From NCBI GenBank assembly GCA_030248135.1, contig JASANC010005802.1:62001-126000 (forward strand): DNA of 64,000 nucleotides, given 5' to 3'. This stretch comes from Theristus sp. LFF4_11 (lineage: Eukaryota > Nematoda > Chromadorea > Monhysterida > Xyalidae). Every line of letters begins with the position of its first letter. Positions within the stretch are counted from its first letter, which is position 1. The notes under the pieces were generated by a model, which saw nothing but the letters and a program-made list of their open reading frames with translations, did no database searches and had not been told where the DNA came from. Made by a program: the position numbers and the translations under genes. This document shows, one piece after another, positions 43,230-55,771 of the stretch.

Positions 43230-46200
43230 ATGGATTTATTACGATTATCATTATGTTTTTTCACTGCACTGATTGTAATCATTTGCTTGCAAAATCCGGT
43301 TGCTGCGCAAGGCAGAGGTAGAGGTGGCAACAGAGGACAAGGTATGCTTTGAAAAATTTTTAATTTAATTTAAAAATTTGCAAGCTTTCTGACAATAGCG
43401 TTGCTTTATCAAACGTTTCCCATTAGCGAACTTTTGATCTTAAAAAAAAAATCAAAATCAAAAGACATTGCAAAACATTGCATGCATAAAAATTTTTAAC
43501 TAAAATTAGGCCGCCACGAAAATTGGCCCGGAACCGATCGCGTAAAGCTACTAAATTCACCCCGTTGGGAGCAGGAGCCAACACGTTGCTTACAGATGGA
43601 TCACATTTTCACTTCATTGAAAAAAGGCTTTTTGGGTTAGGATTAGGTCAGGAATACCGTAGGATTAGGCTTGACCTAGTCTGGTTGGGATTAGGTTTGA
43701 AATTGATTTGCTTTTTGAAGAACAAGTGGTTAGTTGAAATGAAATTGACTGTTGGCCAACCAACTGTGGTCTAATTCACGCTCTCAAGCTCTAGGACTAC
43801 AGGCGGAGTCAGAAGAAACAAAAGAAAAAACCGTTACTCAGTGATTCATCAACACTGAATGGCAAAAAAAATTAAGTGGCACTTTTAGGCAATGGTAACA
43901 GAGGAGGCAGTGGTAGTGGAGCGTGCGCCAACGTCAGGGGCAACGCCAAGAAGCAGTGTCGTCGTGAAGAACGCTGCGCATCGCAGCGGGGTGCCGCCAA
44001 AATGGCATGCCTCCAAAAGGACAGTTGCCTCGATGACGAGGATGAAGCGGCTCAGGGCGAGTGTCGAGCGACACGTCGCTGTAAACATTTGAAGGGCGAG
44101 GCACGATCGAATTGCGAAGTGAAATCGAAGCAGAACTGTGGTGGCCAGCTGGACAAAGAAGCACGAGAGCAATGCAAAGCAGAACGCCTCTGTGGATATG
44201 TTACTGACAGGCAAGAACTGAATGGTTCGTTTATAAGCTCCATAATTGTTCATAAAACTGGTTTTGTCTCCATTATTCTTAATTCTCCCCTGATTTACTT
44301 CAGACTGCAAACAAGGCGCATTGAACCGTTGCAAGCACCTGGAGGAAGGTCTCGAAAAGGATGCGTGCTACGAGGAGCGTAAAGCAGATAAAATCAACCC
44401 AGCGAAATTGAGATCGCTCAATGGCAGACTTTATAGACGGTACCCGACAATTAACTTCTGTTTTTCCTTCTTTTTTCGCTCTGTGTTGATGGCTTATAAA
44501 TTTACAGGGCCTACCGCGTGAAATTGTTGCAAGACAGCAAAAAGATTACAAAGCCAAAATTGCCCCGCCCGCCAATTGCCGTGCTTCCCTTGACTGCTAA
44601 GGCACAACATTCTGAACAAACGGTCAACAGCAAACTGCCCGATAATGAACAATATTTTGGAGGTAAAATGATTTTAACAATTTCGTTTCAGTACGCGACC
44701 CTTCTCGCCATTAAGTTTTAATTACCTCATATGCTATGCAGGTGATATGGAACTAACCAATCGCCAGTACAACGACATGGTCAATCAACTTGACTGGGCA
44801 GGGGCACCTGCAAAACGGCGCCGAAAGCGAAAGATCGGCAAGCCTCCAACGTACGATCTCTGGACGAGTCTACCAATCGCCTACGAGTTTGATCCACTGT
44901 TGCCGCCATCAACGCAGGCCGTGATAGAGCAGGCCATTCAGCTGTGGCAGGTGCACGTATTGATTGATGTTGACGGTGTTGCGATGTGTGGCGTTGTTGT
45001 TGAGTAAACAGACAAACGTTGAGTGGACATATCTGCAGGAAAACACGTGTGTCCGGTGGCAAAAAGACAGCCAGGCGCCCGATCGTATTCAGTTTTACAA
45101 CGGCGCTGGATGTGCCAGCTACGTTGGGCGCTCGGGCGGGGTTCAGGTGACGTTCGATGTTTCTGTGCTGCCAGCAACCCGCAATTCAGCGATAAACCAT
45201 TCAGCGATATCAACATGAGAGTTTTATTGAAACCTGGCACCCAAACACCCGGGATCACTCTTTTCATGGAACTTAAACGGAAACACAAGAGTTTGTTCAA
45301 GCAACAAAACATAATTCAATGATGATTGCTGTGCATCTTGTAGGAAATTTCCATAGCGACGCCCGGCTGCGACATCGTGGGCATCGTGGCGCACGAAATC
45401 GGCCATTCGCTCGGCTTCATCCACGAGCATTCACGGCCGGATCAGGCAGACAACGTCGAAGTCGTTTTCAGCAATATCAACGCCTTCCGATGGAATAATT
45501 TCCTGCCAGCCTACGATGAAGAGGTTAGTAGTACATACACAGTGCTGCTGCCGAACAACGTTCTTGCTGAAACCCGTTCAAAGAAGGCTGTCATTCTACA
45601 AAGTTGTATGACGCGACGTCCACAACTCAATTTAGGTGAACACCTATGGAACTTCGTATGACTTCGGAAGTGTCATGCATTATAATGCGTTTGCATTCGG
45701 AGTCAACGCTAAACAACCGACCATTGAAACACTTGATCCTCTCTACCAGCAAACCATCGGTCAACGAAATGGACCGTCGTTTATCGACTTTGCACAGGTT
45801 TGACTGTGCTTTCATACTTATTGCAAGGTCTGACTATTTCCAGTACTTCTTAACCGACCACTTGCGAACACCTGATTACAATTGCGTTGCAACAGGTGAA
45901 TGCAGCCTACTGCTCAAACGTCTGCCCCCATCCACTGCCCTGTGAACACGGTGGTTACACAGACCCGAACAACTGCGCACATTGCAAGTGTCCGTCCGGT
46001 TTCGGAGGTGCTTTGTGTAACGTGCGACAGGCAGCCGCGTGTGGCCAACAAATCGCAGCTACGCCAGTCGAGAACTCGATCTCCAGCCCTGGTTATCCGG
46101 GCAGTTTTCCACTTGACCAAGAATGCGTGTGGCTGATAAAAGCGCCACCCGGTCGCAAGGTGAATGTCTGTCATTCTGATACGAGTCTGCAGTTACGTAG

Positions 46201-48122
46201 CTCAAGCAAATCCAGCATTTCACTGTGGAGCGAGTGAGTCGACGCAAGTATTGCAGATATCACTTGAATTCATGGAGCCGTTTGCGTTTTCGTGCAAAGA
46301 GTCGTGTGACGAGAGTCACGTCGAAGTGAAGACAGGCCAGCTAAACAACTGGCAACGCACGGGGTACCGGTTCTGCTGCAATACGAGGCCGCCGAACAAG
46401 TTCGAGTCTGAGAGCAACGAAATGGTGGTCATATTTCGATCGCCCGGTGGCTCAACAACAACCGGCTTCAAGGCTACGTTCAAAACAGGCAAGTCTTCAA
46501 CATTGCTGGTTCAGTTCGTAAAAAAACTGTGCCAGGATCAGGTAAAGAACTGAGATCACTTGAACCTGGATTATGTAGGCAGAAAAATAGTTCGTGCACT
46601 TGTTGATGCAGATGTACAAACCCGTGGAGTTATAAAAATTGATGTGAATCTGAATGCATGAAACAAAAGTGGCTGCTGCATCTGCATTGTTTTCAGAAGA
46701 AAAATCAAAGCTGTTTTTGCTAGACAAAAACTAAGTGCTCGGGTTGTGCGTGTGAGTCGATAAGTTCACGAACGTGTGCATCTACTCCACAGTCTACCTC
46801 GAAAACATATCCAATTAGCTGATTGGTTAATGCATGCATTCTGTGCATGGATTGCTGTGGAGGCGGCGTTTGGTTTGCACAAATGCATGCATCACGTGAC
46901 CGCCAACCAATCAGCTAATTGGATATGTTATATAGAGTTAGACTGTACATGTGCAATATTTTTCTGGGTGTTGGTTGGTGTTCGTTTAAACTACAGTCAC
47001 ACTCAATAACATATCCAGCTATGATGATTGGTTGGTGCTCACGTGATGCATGAACTCTATTCAAATCAAACTCCGCCTCTACAGTAATCCATGCACAGAA
47101 TGCATGCAACAACCAATCAGCTATGGCCTATTTTTTTAAACGTGTCCCACTGAAATGACGTCATGTGCCACAAAACATGCGCTTGTCGTTCACAGCAAAC
47201 CAGACTATCCGTTTAGCCGATTTCTTCCCGTAAACAAATGGTGAATGTCGAATCAGTCACACCAAACTGAAATTTTAGTGCCTGTACTTTGACAAACATG
47301 CGTTTTTAAATAAAATGACTTCACGTTAGTCCGGACACGTTTGCATAAATCCACAATAGTTGGATACGTTATTGAGTTCGACTGTGTACAATTCGACAGT
47401 GACTGGTAGTTTTGTTAGATGGTACTACGACAACTAGTACGACAACGACAACGACCACGACAACTACTACAACCACAACAACAACAACCACAACAACAAC
47501 AACCGCAAGCACGACCACGTCCACAACCACCGCCACCACAACGACCACAACCAATCAGTGGTGGACAACCAGACCGTGGTGGTGGACGTCCAGTACGCCG
47601 AGCACAACGCGCAGCACTACGCCTGCAACGTCCGCAACTACGAGCCGGTTCATCAGCACGGACGGCACACCTGCGGGACCCGTGAGCACCACAAATAAAC
47701 CAGGTGTGCACAAGTGACGATTGTGTTTTGGTAATTTCGACACAGACAAAAACACCAGGCAGTGCTCGCGGACAGACTGCGCACAGATGTGGTGCAATGC
47801 AGGCTGCACCTGTGAACAATGGTCGTCGTGGGCTGGCAGCTGCACTCAGCAGTGCGGTGGCTGCGGCTCACAGCTGCGAACACGCCAGTGCAACAATCGT
47901 CGGTGTTACGACAAGGAACGCAGACGGTGCAACTTCACACCGTGCCACGGACGCTCGTGGCTGTGGCACAATGGCGAGTTCCATTTGCTGTTTGACAGCT
48001 GCTGCATCGGCCAGTACAAGGATAACAGCGGACAGTGCACTGGCAGCTACGTTGAGCTGTTTGGCTCGTGGCTGCCGCAGTTCGACACCATCAAACTGCC
48101 GAACAGCAACACCGCAGGATAA
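43230..48122 (+). CDS. Astacin metalloprotease with EGF, CUB and TSP1 domains (NAS subgroup V, DPY-31-like)
   Basis: Secreted zinc protease; C. elegans relatives (NAS-33 to NAS-38) process cuticle or matrix proteins. Twelve exons: 43230-43341, 43889-44224, 44304-44439, 44508-44662, 44742-44950, 45039-45146, 45344-45523, 45636-45797, 45896-46159, 46257-46488, 47419-47703, 47746-48122; 851 aa, phases consistent. Order: signal peptide (1-32); an unusual basic Cys-rich repeat (about 51-165); propeptide with the FGGD inhibitory motif; furin-like site KRRRKRK (271-277); catalytic domain with HEIGHSLGFIHEHSRPD (His369) and Met-turn SVMHY (Met426); EGF (about 467-505); CUB (about 510-631); Thr-rich mucin-like linker (632-726); TSP1 (WSSWAGSCTQQCGGCG). 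Intron 10 uses a GC donor (ACAG|GCAAGT) and contains MITEs. Confidence 0.95.
46790..46945. mobile_element. Palindromic MITE with CAGTCT ends (astacin intron 10)
   Basis: CAGTCTACCTC...ACATATCCAATTAGCTGATT at the left is inverted at the right (AATCAGCTAATTGGATATGT...AGACTG). Non-coding. Confidence 0.65.
46994..47384. mobile_element. Second CAGTC-ended element, split by a family C MITE
   Basis: Left end CAGTCACACTCAATAACATA, right end TACGTTATTGAGTTCGACTG, so the ends are inverted copies. The family C MITE at 47124-47356 lies inside it, close to the right arm. Confidence 0.7.
47124..47356 (-). mobile_element. TA-flanked MITE family C, copy 3 (233 bp)
   Basis: Same length as the copy at 36365-36597, opposite orientation, flanked by TA at 47122-47123 and 47357-47358. 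Inserted within an older CAGTC-ended element. Confidence 0.85.
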
Positions 48123-48565
48123 CGGTGAAACGCGCTCTTCAGAAACAAACGTGCTTTTGTGAATTTGTTCTCTTTTTCAAACGTGTATGTATACTAGCAA
48201 CTTTCAAATCACATGTATATTACATGTCCACAACAATATTCACCGTAAAACAATAACAAAACAACAACTTCCAATTGCGCTAGCCGGTGTTATTCATCTT
48301 CGTTCGGCCGTGGCGACGGCGACTTACCTCCAGTCGGTTCTGCACGTTCAGTCGCTTCTTTCACAAACTGCTCAGTGAAAAACATGCGAGTACTGGTGGG
48401 AAATCGTACAAGAACACAGAAAAGCGTGTACCGAGGCAGCAGCGATCACTCCGGGCAACGGTTGGTCGTCGTGCACAAAGCACGTGTGAGACGTGTGCAG
48501 CATGTTTAGCCATTCCATCATCCTGCACGAATCGCAACTACAGTACATTAAGATCATCAGCAAAC

Positions 48566-50645
48566 TCATGCGCACACCAAACCAAAAACCAACGAATGCT
48601 CGTGCTGTTCGGTGGTGACAATTTTGCGCAGTATGACGTCACGTTTGAAGTGTTCGATGGCAGGCTCCGCGTGCGGCCACGAGTCGAGTGCGCTGTGCGT
48701 GTGCGCGTGTCGCCGGTCGTAGCGCTCGTAGTGCACTTTCTCAAGCACCAAACCGAGACCCGGTGCACGCGGCACGTTCACCTGCAACACAGCTGCAAGT
48801 TGCATAGCTGTTGAAAACAACAGTCATTCGCTGCGGAACACACATTGAAACGAAAAACACGTTTACACACTCGTTGCGACTCCCACGCCTTTTGTATGAC
48901 GCTTTTCTCACACTGACCACGCACGATCGCAATGCACAGCCCTGTGAAAACGACAGCTTGCAGTGATTTCATGGCAACGGTCACATGGGGGTGCCCCGAA
49001 CTAGTTGCCATCAACAAGCATGCGACGCATGATGCAAACGCGCGTTCATGTTGCACCAATTGCACGCTTACGATTGCGCACTCTTCTGTTGGCTGCCACG
49101 TGACGTAAAAACTCTGAAACCGACCGATCATTTTCCTGATTTGATGCAGCATGAAACTCTGCCCACGAATGCTGATTGTGATCATCTGCCAGCCGTGCAA
49201 CATGAACGGCTGCCCACAAGCGCACGACACAATGTAACGACGGCAACTGGCATCCTCGTGCAAACTGCAATTGGCAGATGCTCTGTGTCAACACAAAGCT
49301 TAGGTTGCACTGAATTGAAAGCGAATCCAACAAAGTGTATCATGCGTAACAGCGAATGAATCCAGCCGAATACAGCCAATGAGATAGATCGCAGAAAATA
49401 TGCACTGTTTCTAACCGGCCAGACGTATAGTTGAAGAAGTTGTGCGTGCCCTCGAAAATGCTGAGAATGTCGTTGATCTCTTCCAGGCGACCGTCAGGCA
49501 AACGAAAATCGCAGCTGGTAACCTGACAATCAGAAACAATGTTTTCAGCGGTTGCTTTTGGCGCTCAATTTCGTTGCGTTCCATTTTAAAACGGAGTGTT
49601 CGTTTCGCAAAAACAACAACAACAATTGCATGATGTGTGCAACCTCATTCTCGTGCGCAAACGCAAACGAGGGCAGCGTGTACGAGTACGTGCGACCGTC
49701 GCATTGGGTTTTGGCGTTGAATTTGTTCGTGCCACGGCGAAGCCCTGTCGCAAACAAAAAGACGCGCATTGCAACGCAACGTTGAGCACAGACATGATGG
49801 AATGCTACGTTCGCAGGCACGCAATAATGCTGGCGTCAACATCAGTATATCACTGATCACATGCAGCCAATCAGCGCAGTCCACTAGGCGAACACACTGC
49901 ACCCGAGCACAGCGCACGCCGCACCGAAGACGCGAATGTCGGCGGGCAGGTTGCGATTGAGCGTGGCGGCTGCGTGCGCCAGCTGGTCGGGCGTGGCGTC
50001 GCCGGGCAGCCTCAGCGTCACCGAGCACATCTGACGCACCGCAGACACGCCTTTGTCCGTACGGGCGGCGCGCTGGAAACGCAAACCTGCACACAACACA
50101 GCGCTCGTGGGCGCATGCAACGCGAATGCCAGTCGCTGCAAACGAACAGAAAAAACAGAATCGTTACCGATAGCCGGTGGTTGTTTGTATTCCTCCTCTG
50201 TCACGAAATTCGCCGCTAAGAATGAGCGAAACAACTCGCCTTCAATCGTACGAAAGCCTTGATTTCTAAAAACCAACACTCATGTGCTCATTTGCTTACA
50301 GACTTGCTAGACCATAAAACAAGAACAAAAACTCATTGCGATACATCTGCATGCCCATGTAGTCAGCGCCGCAGTACGACAGCAGCAGCGCATAGCAACG
50401 TCGTTTCAGCTTCACAGCACACTCCTAATCGGGGTGCAAAACGAGCTTGGAAAGATTCTCTTGATTGTAATGAAGGCAAATAGAAAAAATGAAAGCTGAA
50501 GAAACCGAAGACAGAAACGAAAAACCTGAGAGGCATCCGATGGAGCGGCTGCTGCAGTTTCTTCCAGCTTCTGCAGTTTTGACGGCACACCCATTGGCGA
50601 ATCTTGAACGCCAACATCGATTGGACGTTTTGCAGCTTCTGCCAT
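48566..50645 (-). CDS. pus-1: tRNA pseudouridine synthase, Pus1/TruA family
   Basis: Isomerises uridines to pseudouridine in tRNAs; nuclear and/or mitochondrial. Exons: 50645-50526, 50424-50345, 50265-50168, 50086-49925, 49744-49644, 49522-49416, 49246-49125, 48941-48871, 48781-48566. Signature segments in order: [24 protein letters not shown], catalytic loop [15 protein letters not shown] (Asp nucleophile), [59 protein letters not shown] and [17 protein letters not shown]. The last exon as drawn stops at 48566 after [11 protein letters not shown] further exon near 48490-48525 encodes MMEWLNMLHTSH, resembling the family's ERSMxxWL ending, but joining it in frame would need a non-canonical GC donor. 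The 3' end is therefore uncertain. A giant fold-back element starts only about 60 bp upstream of the ATG. Confidence 0.93.
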
Positions 50646-50706
50646 GACACCTGAATGAATGATTCGTCTGTAGTGAATAACTCAAGTTGACTGCATGTGC
50701 AACTGC

Positions 50707-53700
50707 TTAAGATACGCTTTTTCACAATACCGACCCTCCTTAGGCACAATTTCAAAAAAGTTTTCAAATTCCGCAAATTTAAGCCACGAACCGGCGGGCG
50801 CCGGGGGGGCGAAAATATTTTTTTTTATACCGGTGAGGCCCTTCAGCGGGGGGGGGGGCGGGGGGGCGCGGGCGGACGAGTGAAGAAGGAGGGCGGGCGG
50901 CGGCGGGGGGGGTTTGGGGTCGGGGGGGGGGGGGGGGGGGGGGGTGAGAGGAAAGAAGGGGGGGGGGGGGGAGCCGCTGCGGCTTTTTAGGTTTTTTGTC
51001 CATTCACGAACGCGCGCGCTGAAGCGCGCTGGTGACCAGCTTCATCATGAATGAAGAAATGAAGCTGTGAGCCGCTGCGGCTTTTGATGTCCGGACCCCA
51101 AATGCCGCAGCGGCTTGTCTGAAAAATGAAACGTATTTGCATAATTTCTGCGCTTTCAATTGTGATAGATGCAGACCAGAAAAGGGAATGAATTTAATTG
51201 TGGTAAAATTAAATTAATTGAGGAATACAGTAAGTTTTATTGTGCTGCGTTTGTGACAGAAACCAACAGATAAAAACGATAAAAACAACTGGGCTAAAAC
51301 GGGGTTCGAACTTTGGCCCCTGTGCGGCCGGGACACAACATCCACTGCACTATAGTAGTTGACAGGTGGGAACCTCTCTAGGTGTTTGTTCATTAAATGT
51401 CGTTCAGTTTTATCGTTTTGTGCTGTTGTCTGTGTTGTCTCCGTACGTGCTGTTTAGTACACACTATATACCGCTTCGATTCGTTGTTTTTGCCGTTTCA
51501 GTGAGGTTTATTAGAGGTAATACGGTATGCACCATTTGCAAGCAACGTGAAAGCAAATTGCATCCTAGAATGTTCAGTCAAAATGCAGAAATCGTACAAA
51601 ATTGTTCATAAAAAACTGTATTTTGCGGTGTAGCTTTCAAAGTTTTTCTTCACTTCGAAAGTCCATTTCACAATTTTTCAATAAATATGCGCCTAAGATC
51701 AGAAAACTTTTGGTGTGAAACCATAAAAAACAGTACAAAAAAGCATTCTGAATGAATTTGGCCCTTTTTTCAGTTTGCAAGGCAGCCGGTGTAATGAAGC
51801 AAAGCTTGTTCTTGCGGGCTGCACACCGGTTTTAAGGGCTGCGCAAATCAGTACCCCACACCGTCGCACGGGTACAGTTCACATAAATTTCACATAAATT
51901 TCTTGCACTACTTTTCTGCTTTGTTGAGTATTCGTTGTTGTCACTGACAGCAACAATCAGCGATTTTGCACACACAAATTTGATGTCCGGACATCAAATG
52001 CCGCAGCGGCTGACGCAGCTTCATTTCATCATTCATGATAGCGCACTTCAGCGCGCGTCAGCGCTTCAGCGCGCGTTCGTGAATGGGCAAAAAACCTAAA
52101 AAGCCGCAGCGGCTGACGCAGCTTCATTTCTTCATTCACGATGAAGCTGGTCAGCGCGCTTCAGCGCGCTTCAGCGCGCGCGGCCGTGAATGCGCATGTG
52201 CTCCAAAACTGAAGCGCGCTGACGCACGCTGAAGCGCGCTGTTTTTTTGCTTCGTGAATGTGTAGCAAAGTGAAGCGCGTCAGCGCGCTTCAGCGCGCTT
52301 CAACCTCCATGAATGGCGCTTTATGCTTCAAAATTGGGAAAAACCTAATTTTCGACCCCCTTGTAGTAAAACTGTTCTAGCTCGCCTCTGCTTGAAGCTA
52401 TTAACAAGAATCAAACACCAATCAATTCCCCTTGTATTTGCGCACATTTTTCGCTGTTATACTATAGGTTGAAAATGTTTTTTCATGCTTTGTATTTTTA
52501 AAAAACTGCAGAGGTTGGTGGTTTTTCACGTTTTTCGGTACTTTAGAAACGTTTGTGGGGTATAGTTTCTAGGTAATTCTGAAAGATCTGCGAAAAATGT
52601 ATATACATGTAAAATTTCAGCTTTATAAAGCGTCGCCGGGACTCACACGATACAAAACAAAATGGCTTGTCGCATGCGTTTTTGGTCAATATGCCGCATG
52701 CAGGGTGTTTCCTCCCACCCCCCAAATTTTTTGGAGCCACCTCAGGTGCTGCAACCGTGACTAAAAATGGGTTTTCGGGTACGCTGAGTTCAAAAATCTT
52801 ATTTAGAATTTTGCCCGACGTTTCTACTGTGCCCTAAACGCGTATGCCATGGGGATCAGGAAGGAAATTTCCTTAAAATTAAATTTAAATAAAAAGCGCG
52901 TCACAAGACACCTGAAATCATGGTACAATTACAAATCGAGGTCGCTGAGTCTGCATATATGTTTATTTTGTTATACGAATTACTCCGCACCCTAAAAACG
53001 GCCTCTATGGGGACGGAAAGGGAAAAACTGGAAAAAATCGGAAACTAATCAAAAATTTAAAACTGTGCCGTAATCAAATCGAGATTGCTGAGTCTGATTG
53101 ATGTTTATTTTGCTATACGAATTATGTAAAAAGGGAAAATCGGAAACTAATCAAAAAATAATGAAAACTGTGCTGTATACAAATCGAGATTGCTGAGTTA
53201 TGCTGTGCCGTAAATGCAAATCGAGGTTGCTGAGTCTGAATTGATGTTTATTTGCTATCGGATTACTCCGCACCCTAAAAGCAGCTTCTTGGGGACAGAA
53301 GGGGAAAAATTAAAAAATCGGAAACTAGTCAAAAAAATCTGGAAACTATGCCGTTCATTGAGGTCGCTGAGTCCGAATATATGCTTATTTGTCCATACGG
53401 ATTACCCCGCACCCTAAAAACGGTCTCTATAGGGACGAAAAAAGAGAAATCTGAAAAAAATCGGAAACTAGTGAAAAATCTGAAAACTGTGCCATAAATA
53501 GAAATCAAGGTCGCTCAGTCCGAATTGCTGTTCATTTTGCCATGCGGATTGCTCCGCACCCTAAAATAGTTTTTACAGGGATGAAAATAAAGAAAATTGA
53601 AAAAATCCGGAAACTAGCCAAAAAAATCTGAATCGATGTCGCTGAGTCCGAATATGATGTTATTTTGCTATCCGGATTCTTTTGACTAGTTTCCGATTTT

Positions 53701-54553
53701 CTTCAAATTTTTCCCTTTCCGTCCCCATAGAGGCCGTTTTTAGGGTGCGGAGTAATCCGTTACAAATAACTCATTTCAGACTCAGCAATCTCGATTTGTT
53801 TTACGGCACAGTTTTCATTATTTTTTGATTAGTTTCCGATTTTTTCCAGTTTTTTCCCTTTCCGTCACCATAGAGGCCGTTTTTAGGGTGCGGAGTAATT
53901 GTATAACAAAATAAACATTATTGAGACTCAGCGACCTCGATTTGTAATTGTCCATATTTCAGGTGTCTTGTGACGCGCTTTTTTTTATTTAATTTTTAGG
54001 AAATTTCCTTCCGATCCCATGGCTACGCGTAGGGCACAGTAGACGTGGGAAAATTTAATAGATTTTGATCAGGTCCGAACCCTTAGTCCGGTTGCAGCAC
54101 TGAGGTGGTCAATTGGGGGTGGGAGGAACCGCCTGTGCGGTGACCAAAAACTGCGCACCATTTTTTTTATTCGTGTGAGTCCCGGCGACGCTTTTGAAGC
54201 TGATTTTATTTTCTTTTTCGCAGTCTTCAGATTCAGATTCCCCACAACTATCTAAGTCCGAAAACGTGAAACCACACCTCTGCAGTTTTTTTACAAAACT
54301 AAAATACTTAGTTAACAGGTGAATAAGGGGTTTGGTGTTTGTTTTTGTAATAGTAAAGAAAAGTAGAGAGTTCTACAAGGGGGTGAAGATTTTTCCAATG
54401 AAGCATAAAGAAAGCTTGGATTAAAATAAAATGATTTGAAAGGGCATCAAGGCGGTTCGATTGGTCTCAAATTTGACTGAATTTGAAAACTTTTTTGAAA
54501 TTGTGCCTAGAGGTGTGGAGGCCGGGTCGGTCGACTCAAAAAGCCTATCTTAA
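50707..54553. mobile_element. Giant fold-back element 2 (3.8 kb)
   Basis: The left end (TTAAGATACGCTTTTTCACA, then ACAATTTCAAAAAAGTTTTC) is the inverse of the right end (AACTTTTTTGAAATTGTGCC, then CTCAAAAAGCCTATCTTAA). Inner arms 52350-52900 and 54000-54410 are also inverted. The centre (about 52920-53660) is a tandem array of about 110-150 bp units (CGCACCCTAAAAACGGCCTC, TCGGAAACTA), with inverse copies at 53685-53960. Terminal sequence relates it to fold-back element 1. Confidence 0.8.
50977..52330. repeat. GC-rich palindromic element nested in fold-back element 2
   Basis: AGCCGCTGCGGCTTTTTAGG at about 50972-50991 is the inverse of AAAAAGCCGCAGCGGCT at about 52096-52112. Dense TGAAGCGCGCTG/CAGCGCGCTTCA units fill about 51010-51040 and 52040-52310. 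A tRNA-like stretch (GGGGTTCGAACTTTGG) lies at about 51301-51316. A long G/GA tract (50800-50985) borders it. Confidence 0.65.
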
Positions 54554-54850
54554 ATGTCGCCCACCAATTGCTCTTCTCCACAATGCTATCTCGCGTCTCA
54601 AAACATTGACAGTGGTGAAGGCCGTTTGCATTACTGGAAAACAGAAAGAATAACAGTGCGTTTCTTGAACATGGGAAAAGTACAGCCAACGAAATAACGG
54701 TGACTGGTGCTACACAAGCACAACAATCACATCGAAACCGTTTGTTTTTTGGCAAATTTTATTCAGTACACACTGCAATGAAATAGCAATAGACATCAGG
54801 AAATCGGTGAATTATACAGAATTGCACCAAAACAACCAAAGAATCGCCAA

Positions 54851-55485
54851 TCACTTGCTGGCCCGTTTTTCCTTTTCAATGGAACGCTCCAGTTTGCCGA
54901 GCAAATACTCCACTTTCGCGTCGAGTCGTGGTTGTCCCCGCTTCGTCTTTTTGTAGAACGTGCATTTCATTTTCTGTCGTTTGTCCCGTTTGTACAGTTT
55001 CAACGATTCCTCCCGCGATTCGGCCGCTTTTTGTGCTGCCTGAGATGCGAATTGCTCACTTACAAAGCTCTCAAAGCACGCTCGTTGACTGCTGCAGCGT
55101 CGTTTCAGCAGCAAGCAGCGCGCTCACTTTGAATGCCGCCAATCAGCATATTGCACATTGCCAATTGACTCACCTCTCGTTTCTTCTGTCGTTCCTGTTC
55201 AGCCTTTTCAAATGCCAACCGTGCTTTTTCGTACGTGTGCAATTTTCGTTTTTTCGGTTGGAATTCTTCATGAGCGTTGTTTTCATCGGATGGAGCGCGT
55301 TTGTTCGGTTGTGTCAGAGAAGTCGACTGACCAGATGAGCTCGATGCTGAGGGCAACTCATGCGGGCCAGGCATATTTCTCTAAAAAAACGTTGATTGGG
55401 AAATGGTTTTCTAAACAAACTTTTTGGCATCTTTTTTAGCCGTGTACATTCGAAAACGAACCTTTTTGTTTGACTTTCGACCCAT
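54851..55485 (-). CDS. CCDC59 / TAP26 / FYV7-type ribosomal RNA-processing protein
   Basis: Exons 55485-55462, 55380-55174 and 55039-54851, all phase 0, 139 aa. The diagnostic C-terminal block is FYKKTKRGQPRLDAKVEYLL, matching the family's TKKGQP...MEYLL motif. Residues 50-110 are a highly charged helix (KARLAFEKAEQERQKKRE joined to AAQKAAESREESLKLYK), and the N-terminus (MGRKSNKK, PKKRKL) looks nucleolar. Yeast Fyv7 takes part in 40S pre-rRNA processing; human CCDC59 is a TTF1-associated protein. It is last in a five-gene minus-strand block, 287 bp downstream of MAK16. Confidence 0.8.
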
Positions 55486-55771
55486 TTATGCCCGATATGT
55501 TCAAACTTCAACTGAGATCCGGATTCCTGCTGTCATCGGTGGAAATTCGGCATGTAAATTTGTACATCAGTTGTTGACACACGACACACATGTTAGATAC
55601 GCATCGCAAAGTGCAGACAAATTACTCGGCAAAATGACACTCAACACACCTTAACAACTTATCATCAAATTTATTTGCCATCATAAATGTTCAAACCATA
55701 AAATATAACGCAACAGGTAAACAACAAAGAGCACTTGTTAAAAGCAACGCAGCCACGGCAAGCAACCAGTT

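Noticed and set aside
47369..47554. Poly-valine minus-strand protein
   Set aside because: It is the complement of the Thr-codon run in astacin exon 11.
48538..48820. Extra frames opposite and beside the Pus1 exons
   Set aside because: Only one frame carries the [17 protein letters not shown] signature; the others are shadows.
51296..51365. A minus-strand tRNA gene
   Set aside because: Only the B-box-like GGGGTTCGAAC and a rough A box are seen; there is no clean cloverleaf and it lies inside a repeat.
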